From positions 49,320,033-49,384,032 of the forward strand of contig OU015500.1 of the NCBI GenBank assembly GCA_907164885.2: 64,000 nt of DNA, written 5' to 3'. Position numbers and translations under genes: made by a program. This stretch comes from Dolomedes plantarius (taxonomy: Eukaryota > Arthropoda > Arachnida > Araneae > Dolomedidae). Under the pieces are notes generated by a model that was given only the letters and a program-made list of their open reading frames with translations, ran no database searches and was not told the DNA's origin. Each line of letters begins with the position of its first letter. Position 1 is the stretch's first letter. Below are positions 58,320 through 64,000 of this stretch, in pieces.

Positions 58320-59317
58320 TTATTCAAGAGCTTCACAAACGGAAAAAGTCCATAACGCTTTGGTCCACCTCTGGCCCTTATGCAAGCAGCTTGACAATGA
58401 TTGATAGAGATGGCGGATGTCCTCCTGCGGGATATCGTGCCAAATTCTGTCCAATTGGTGCGTTAGATCGTCAAAATCCCGAGCTGGTTGGAGGGCCCTG
58501 CCCATAAGGCTCCAAATGTGCTCAATGGGGGAGAGATCCGGTGACCTTGCTGGCCAAAGTAGCCTTGGGCAAGCCCGAAGACAAGCAGTAGAAACTGTCG
58601 CCGTGTGCGGGCGGGCAAAATTTTGCTGAAATGTAAGCCCAGGATGGCGTGATATGAAGGGCAACACAACGGGGCGTAGAATATCGTCGACGTACCGCTG
58701 TGCTGTAAGGGTGCCACGGATGACAACCTAAGTTGTCCTGCTATGAAATGAAATGGCACCACAGACCATCACTCCTGGTTCTCGGTCCGTACGGCGGAAG
58801 ACGGTCAGGTTGGTATCCCACCGATCTCTGGGGCGTCTCCAGACGCGTATTCGCTGGTCATTGGGTCTCAATTCAAAGCGGGACTCATCACTGAAGACAA
58901 TTCTACTCCAGTCAGTGGCATTCGAGGTCGAATGTGCCCAACACACTGCAAACGGGCTTGTCGGTGTACAGAGATCAATGGTAGTTGGCGCAAGGGGGGC
59001 CGTGAGCTCATCCCCCTTTCTCTGAGCCACCTATGAATAGTCCTTGAGGTCACTGAAGCACCAGCTGCACGTAAAATCGATGATAATGATGAATCTGGGG
59101 CTGTGAGTGTCGCTCTGACGATTGCTCGGTTCTCACGTTCTGTCGTGTCTCTAGGCCGACCGCTCCCTTCTTGACATTCTGTTCGACCATGGTTCAACCA
59201 TTCCTGCCAACATAGTCTAATAGTGGCATCGCTCTTATCCAAATGTCGAGCGAATTGCCGATTAGACCAACCGGCTTCTTTGAGCCCAACTACACGTCCT
59301 GTCTCAAATGCTGACAT
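58320..59317 (-). pseudogene. Tc1-like transposase (DD34E), frameshifted
   Basis: The first frame (59317-58868) has the paired helix-turn-helix region: VVGLKEAGWSNRQFARHL and TIRLCWQEW, then TSRTIHRWLRERGM. The second (59030-58728) has WSRIVFSDESRFELRPND, with the first catalytic aspartate, and GVMVCGAISF. The third (58667-58320) has LTFQQNFARPHTA and WPARSPDLSPIEHIW, with the final glutamate. In QQNFARPHTA the expected QDNARPH aspartate is missing, so the site is dead even apart from two frameshifts. The enzyme moved DNA into TA sites. It occupies almost the entire Harbinger-type MITE around it. Confidence 0.9.
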
Positions 59318-59540
59318 CTGCGCATATTGTTCGCGCCCCTGTATGCGAGGAATAGTTACTGTCTACCTGAGTACACGGAATGAAATTCGAAAAGAATTTA
59401 TGACCTGGAATCGAAATTTCTCCCGTTTAATATACTGCCAGTTGCGCAGTTAAGATGCGCTGCAGTGTCACATGTTTATTCATTACACGCCAAACTTTAA
59501 AATTTTGCATTTTCCATCGAAATCTGTATGCAAGACCTTA

Positions 59541-59680
59541 GGCCGTCTGCACACGGAGCAACTCAAAAGAAACTGATAACTGACTCCAATCACAAACCAG
59601 TCCGTGATGAGTCGTAACCTATGTAATTGAATGGAGCCACGCACACTGGTTACAAACCCGTCCTCCGTGTGCAGACGGCC
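59541..59680. mobile_element. Harbinger-type MITE (TTA target)
   Basis: Perfect ends GGCCGTCTGCACACGGA and TCCGTGTGCAGACGGCC are flanked by TTA (59538-59540 and 59681-59683). Length 140 bp. It lies between the Tc1 copy and the right end of the surrounding MITE. Confidence 0.92.
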
Positions 59681-59789
59681 TTAACAATTTCGTGGCTAAT
59701 CGTTTGGAGATTTGTTATAGGTTAAATGTATTTCATTACGAGTAACGCTAATGCTGATGGATTCTATGTGAACAGGCCCTAAAAGTGTA

Positions 59790-60119
59790 TTAAGAAAAAA
59801 AATCAACGCGTTGTTTGACCACTTTAAGCTGCAATGAGTAACCCGACACTTCTAGGCATGTTTTCAACAATTTTCTTGTATTTTCCAGCTGGGATTTCTC
59901 TCCATTCCTCGATAAAATGACTGCCAGAGTGCTCTGAGTGGAGGGAGTTTTCGGTAAGAGACAAATTGAGAGTTCTAGCTCTTTCCATAAGTGTTCGATA
60001 AGATTTAGATAGAGACTGACGAGCCGGTCAACTGAATTTTTGTGTTTTATTGAAAACACAAAATGAAAAGCTCTCAAATTTTGAACTTTTCGAAATAAAT
60101 TTTTTACTGGATTTTTCAA
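59790..60119 (-). pseudogene. Tc1-like transposase, C-terminal fragment
   Basis: The - strand frame contains NLIEHLWKELELSI, then LPKTPSTQSTLAVILS and NTRKLLKTCLEVSGY. This matches the end of Tc1 transposases after the catalytic glutamate (PDLNPIEHLW). It is a different subfamily from the neighbour at 58.3-59.3 kb. The first 30 or so codons are not recognisable and no terminal repeat was identified. Confidence 0.75.
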
Positions 60120-61248
60120 CGAAGAATTCCATTTACAATGAAATTCTTCATCAAATACAAAAATGCTGAAAATTCCCCGGGTGGCTTAGAAACTATCCGT
60201 GGTCTGCCTTTCCCCTAAATTTAGAATTTTGTTATGTCCGTTCGCTTCTAAAATACCCTCTAAATTGCGAAGAAAGGCTATATCGAGGTGCTTTAAATAT
60301 CACATAAATTAACCAATCAAAATTGTCCCATAAATATTTTTTCATTTGACGTTATGGGACGCCGCCCGAATTTTTTTTTTTTTTCCTGGCGCATCGTGAC
60401 TGGTATACATATACAGTTCATTAAGAGCAACGGAGTAAACCATTAAGTGCTTTTTCTTGAGTTGATGAGGTTTTGTTACGTAATAGCATAGATTTCTTTC
60501 TTTACGTTACGTAACTCGTATTTAAATAAATATTTTCGATTCAACAGAAACCGCTTCCAGGCAGATAGTCCATCTCAAAAAATTTAGAGAAGCGGCTAAC
60601 CTTGAGAGATGTGGGTTACACACTACTTTTTGCCGTTCCAGATTTGGACGATGAGTGAAGGTAAACATTTTGCTTGTCTTGGAGTTCATTTATGGGATCA
60701 CGCGGTCATCTGCTAAAATCACCATGGCAACTCGTAAAAAGCTGTACGTAACTTGAGCGCGCAACACTTGCTCAAAATAAGAATCATATATGATTCTGTA
60801 ATGAAAAAGGTGACATATGGGGAAGACAGGAAAGAGATGGTATTCAAAGACGTAGACACAATGCTTGACATAGATAGTATATCGAAAGAAAATTGTTTTA
60901 AAGAAATTCTTTTCACGATATGGGAATCAATGTGAAAGTTAAATTTTTCAAACTGAAAGTTCTGCAGAAATGTCTAAGGTGATTTTGTAACATCTGAGCT
61001 CGTTACTCATCTGTAATTCTGTGGTGACCGAAACGAAAACTGAATGATTGGCTTATATGCCTTCTATTCAGTTTTAGCACAGTTGAGCAACAGCGGCTCC
61101 AAGGGGGGTGCAGTGGGGGCAATTGCCTCCCCCCCCACAAAAAAAACCCGGCGAATTTTTTTTCCATATCCTAAAATTATATAATCCTATACCTATTACT
61201 TAATGAGTTTAAATTTAAAATGAGAGGATGTTTATTTCATATACATAT
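60120..61248. other. Gene-free DNA
   Basis: No gene recognised. Runs of T (about 60369), C and A (about 61125-61146) suggest repeat edges. Confidence 0.4.
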
Positions 61249-61814
61249 AGGGTGAACCAAAAGTCTTGCCCTGATTATAAAAATTCAATACAAAATAACC
61301 GTTTAATATAATAGTGTAAATTTTGTATCGTATGATAGGTCAGTTTTAGTAGTTTTTTTTTTTTTTTTGTGCAATAAGTGACGCGACTGCTCCTTCAAGA
61401 GGGACTCAGGGGAATATATGTAAGGAGGGCATCATTTTCGGCCGGAATGGCGTCGATTCAAGAGAAAGCCCAAAAAGCGTTACCCCTAACAATTACTTAG
61501 ACTTATTGCAACATTTTCAGAAAGATGGCGCATCCCCACACTAGGGATCTTTAGTGCGTGATTTCCTAGACGAAACATGTATTGTGTGTACTGTAACAGA
61601 AGACATGTTAAATAACACTTGGCGGGAACTGGAATACCGCTTCGACATTCTCCGAGCTACCAAGGGGGCACACGTTAAAATTTACTGAGGTAAATGGTCT
61701 TATAAAAAAATTTATGACTGTACTTACAATATATCCAAACAAACATAGGTCTAATTATAATAGTTTGAGCACGATAAATATTTATAATCAGGGCAAGACT
61801 TTTGGTTCACCCTG
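61249..61814 (+). mobile_element. mariner/IS630-like element, internally deleted
   Basis: AGGGTGAACCAAAAGTCTTG at the left and CAAGACTTTTGGTTCACCCT at the right are inverted, followed inward by CCCTGATTATAAA on both sides. The + strand interior reads QHFQKDGASPH, matching the QxDGAPPH block with the second catalytic aspartate, then, after a TAG, LVRDFLDET, and, after a deletion, TEDMLNNTWRELEYRFDILR and ATKGAHVKIY before a TGA near 61687. The third catalytic residue region is gone. The 566-bp length is less than half of a full element. Confidence 0.85.
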
Positions 61815-61824
61815 TATATATATA

Positions 61825-61994
61825 CAGTGGAATCTCGATCGATCGTTTTCCGAATCCTCGTTTTCCCGTACGTGTCGTTTATTTCACCCAGTCCCGACGA
61901 TCATATTCCTTTGTTATGTTCCCGGATCTATCGTTTTCCCGCATTTATCGTTCAGTTCAGTCGGTCCCTTCAAAAACGATAGATCGAGATTCCA

Positions 61995-61997
<3 letters not shown>
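61825..61997. mobile_element. MITE family X, copy 4
   Basis: CAGTGGAATCTCGATCGATC at the left and ATAGATCGAGATTCCACTG at the right, with long internal symmetry (ATCGTTTTC.. repeated). Flanked by TA repeats; the 173-bp copy is the best preserved of the family. Confidence 0.9.

Positions 61998-62034
<37 letters not shown>
61998..62034. repeat. (TA)n microsatellite
   Basis: Follows MITE X copy 4. Confidence 0.9.
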
Positions 62035-62037
<3 letters not shown>

Positions 62038-64000
62038 TATAACCCTAAGACCCGACGTTGCCCCCCCCCCCCCAAATCTTTGGGCTGGAGCTGCCACTGC
62101 AGTCGAGCCTCTGATGATTCTGCCTACTATAAAGAAGAGATAGTTTTTATTAGTCTTCGGGTTTAAAAGAAGTAAAAAAAATGAAATATTAAGCGTTGAA
62201 AGGGGAAAAAAATCTAGAAACAGCAAGTGTTGTGGAATAGATGACCGTGGCCCGTATTTTTATATCGTCGAAGGCCTTTTTTGTTATTAGTTTGAGACAC
62301 AAGTGTCGATAAATAGGCCTCTCTGTTGTTGGTGCTATTAAGATAGCATGAGAAATTGGGTATTTTGTAATACTGTAACATCGAAAAAGAACACCTTTTC
62401 AGTTCGTAAAAATTATATAGTGACTTTTACTATCGATAAATATATTTACGTATTCAGCGCATTCATATGCTGGTTTTTGATTCCATTTTCTTCATTTTCA
62501 TAATCTTTGGGTTTTTTTTTTTCAAGAAGAAAATAGGATGGTTGACTGTGACGTAATTCAACATGGTAAAAACATTTGCTCCTCTTGACTACCTAGAAAG
62601 AGCCAAAGCACTCCTTAGACAGAAAAAAAAAAACGTTTGAAATTCACTTTAATAAGTTGATAAAGTACACAAAATGAAGGGATAAATCTGGTTAAGAGAC
62701 GGAAAAATAAATAGTTCAACGTTCAAGCATTGGCAATCACACCTGCACAGGAAGAACGATGTCATTCCCGAATTAGAAAAGCTGTAAAGGATAGTATTGC
62801 CAAACCAAGAAGCAGAAAATTCTTTTTCTGGAGGAGAAAAACATGAAATAAAGAAAGAACGAGAGGCAAAGATAGGTTTAAAAAAGTAAACGGCAAAATA
62901 AAATAAATAGATCAATTAAAATAATACAGAAATTAGCACATAAAAACTTTTTTTTTTCAAATGGCTGGGAGCTGAGCTCTTCTCTAGGGGGAGCCGGAAA
63001 TGTTCAACCACTTCGCCGCATGCGTTACCCCGGGTGCACCACAGGGCCATACCACATGGCCAAACCATTCCACACCATAGGCGTAGCGTGCTTCTAACTT
63101 TTTTTTTTTTTTTTTTTGGGGGGGGGGGGGGACACGAAATAAATTCAGTTAGGGCGCTCCTCCGCGCATTGACTGCCCGGCGGTCCTTAAAATATGAAAT
63201 ATGATTTTTTTAAAATTCAATAACAATAGAATTGATGTTTGAGTAGTATTCAAAAGTTATACAATAATAAAAATAATATAATATAAATAAAATGAGAACA
63301 AAAATATAGCATCGAATTTTTGCTATGGATCATATCATTGTTAAAAACTATGTTAAGGCTAAAGACATAATCGGAATCTTCAGTTTCACAGTTTGAAAAA
63401 GCGGAAAAAAAACCAACTTTCTTAAAAGTTTTCTACAATTTTCCGATTTTAACTGAACTTCTATTAACGTTTTAATTTATTTCAAGTTAAGTTGGGGGGC
63501 ACGGAACCAAAGAGTAGGACTACTTTAATGAACTGGGTGTGCACCTTAGAACTGAGAGTTTTATCGGGAGAGAATTACTGAGAATTTATTGGGAATGCAT
63601 GAGTCTTTTTTCCTCATCGTAACAATATCCACTATTTTTTGAAATTTTATTTTCAGTGAAACACAATTCTTATAACAAAAAGTCAATAGTGATATGCAAG
63701 GAATTTATGAATAAACTAGTTGAAAGTAACTCATATCGTATAACTAGAATAAATAACTTTTAACGAGTCAGTTTCGAAATATCAGCCTGGCCTAAAGAGT
63801 CGAAGTTATTTTTGGCTTACATCAGATTACAAAACGCTCTCTAAATTAAAAAAAAAATTAAAATAAAAATTAGACAGATTAAACTCTGGATGTAGAATGA
63901 AAGGGTATGAGTCAAAGAATAAATCAACGGAGCAGAGTTTCCTCATTGTGGTTCCATAAAACTATTTTTGGCAAAGTATTGATAAAAGTGAAGTACAAAT
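62035..64000. other. AT-rich DNA without genes
   Basis: Homopolymer runs (C near 62061-62074; T then G at about 63098-63131) and a GC-richer stretch at 62970-63090 that may be a repeat edge. No coding region recognised. Confidence 0.4.

Larger units (their letters stand above)
58139..59779. mobile_element. Second Harbinger-type MITE, split by later insertions
   Basis: It begins GGGCCTGTATACATCGAG at 58139, using the right TAA of the previous MITE as its own left target, and ends TATGTGAACAGGCCC at 59779, followed by TAA (59780-59782). The inner inverted blocks CAGCGTTACTCGTA and TACGAGTAACGCTA confirm the pairing. A Tc1 transposon and a third MITE occupy its interior. Confidence 0.75.

Overview
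This is AT-rich eukaryotic nuclear DNA from an animal, most likely an arthropod and plausibly an arachnid such as a spider. The reasons are the very high and diverse transposon load, long (TA)n tracts, tRNA-headed SINEs and Merlin/R1/gypsy/Tc1/piggyBac remnants of arthropod type. The arachnid placement is inference; no species marker was found. Only two host genes can be supported. One is PEX14, the peroxisomal import docking protein, on the + strand in six coding exons (36099-48741) that join in phase to a 302-residue protein. The other is an intact tRNA-Ile(AAT) on the - strand (25590-25663). Layout, left to right: a Merlin transposase tail at 1-258; a 207-bp tandem repeat near 1.7-2.3 kb; a decayed R1/I-type LINE (2.7-6.9 kb) with GC-rich 5' tandem units; a 90-bp satellite-like array (8.0-8.6 kb); a candidate solo LTR (9.5-10.0 kb). 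Next come three Helitrons, one nested inside another that is itself broken by a piggyBac copy (11.3-15.9 kb), with the third at 16.5-17.5 kb; a fold-back element (17.6-18.7 kb); a tRNA-derived SINE; a 5'-truncated LINE with a 17-bp target duplication (21.0-22.1 kb); and a pair of near-perfect hairpins (24.9-25.0 kb). The stretch 26-35.8 kb is a graveyard of hAT, Harbinger, LINE ORF1 and Ty3/gypsy pieces that ends just upstream of PEX14. PEX14 intron 5 (about 6.7 kb) is filled by a pogo-like MITE, a Tc1 copy, a Helitron and an internally deleted gypsy element. Downstream of the gene are about 3 kb of featureless AT-rich DNA, a second piggyBac deletion derivative, SINEs, stacked Harbinger-type MITEs interrupted by a Tc1 transposon, and a mariner deletion derivative at 61.2-61.8 kb. 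The transposon genes I could read are broken by stops, frameshifts or deletions, so PEX14 and the tRNA are the only genes likely to work. I found no clearly new multi-gene system. The most interesting structures are the nested Helitron/Helitron/piggyBac stack, the fold-back element, the twin hairpins, the MITEs sharing a single TAA target, and the gypsy RNase H joined to its own LTR fragment.
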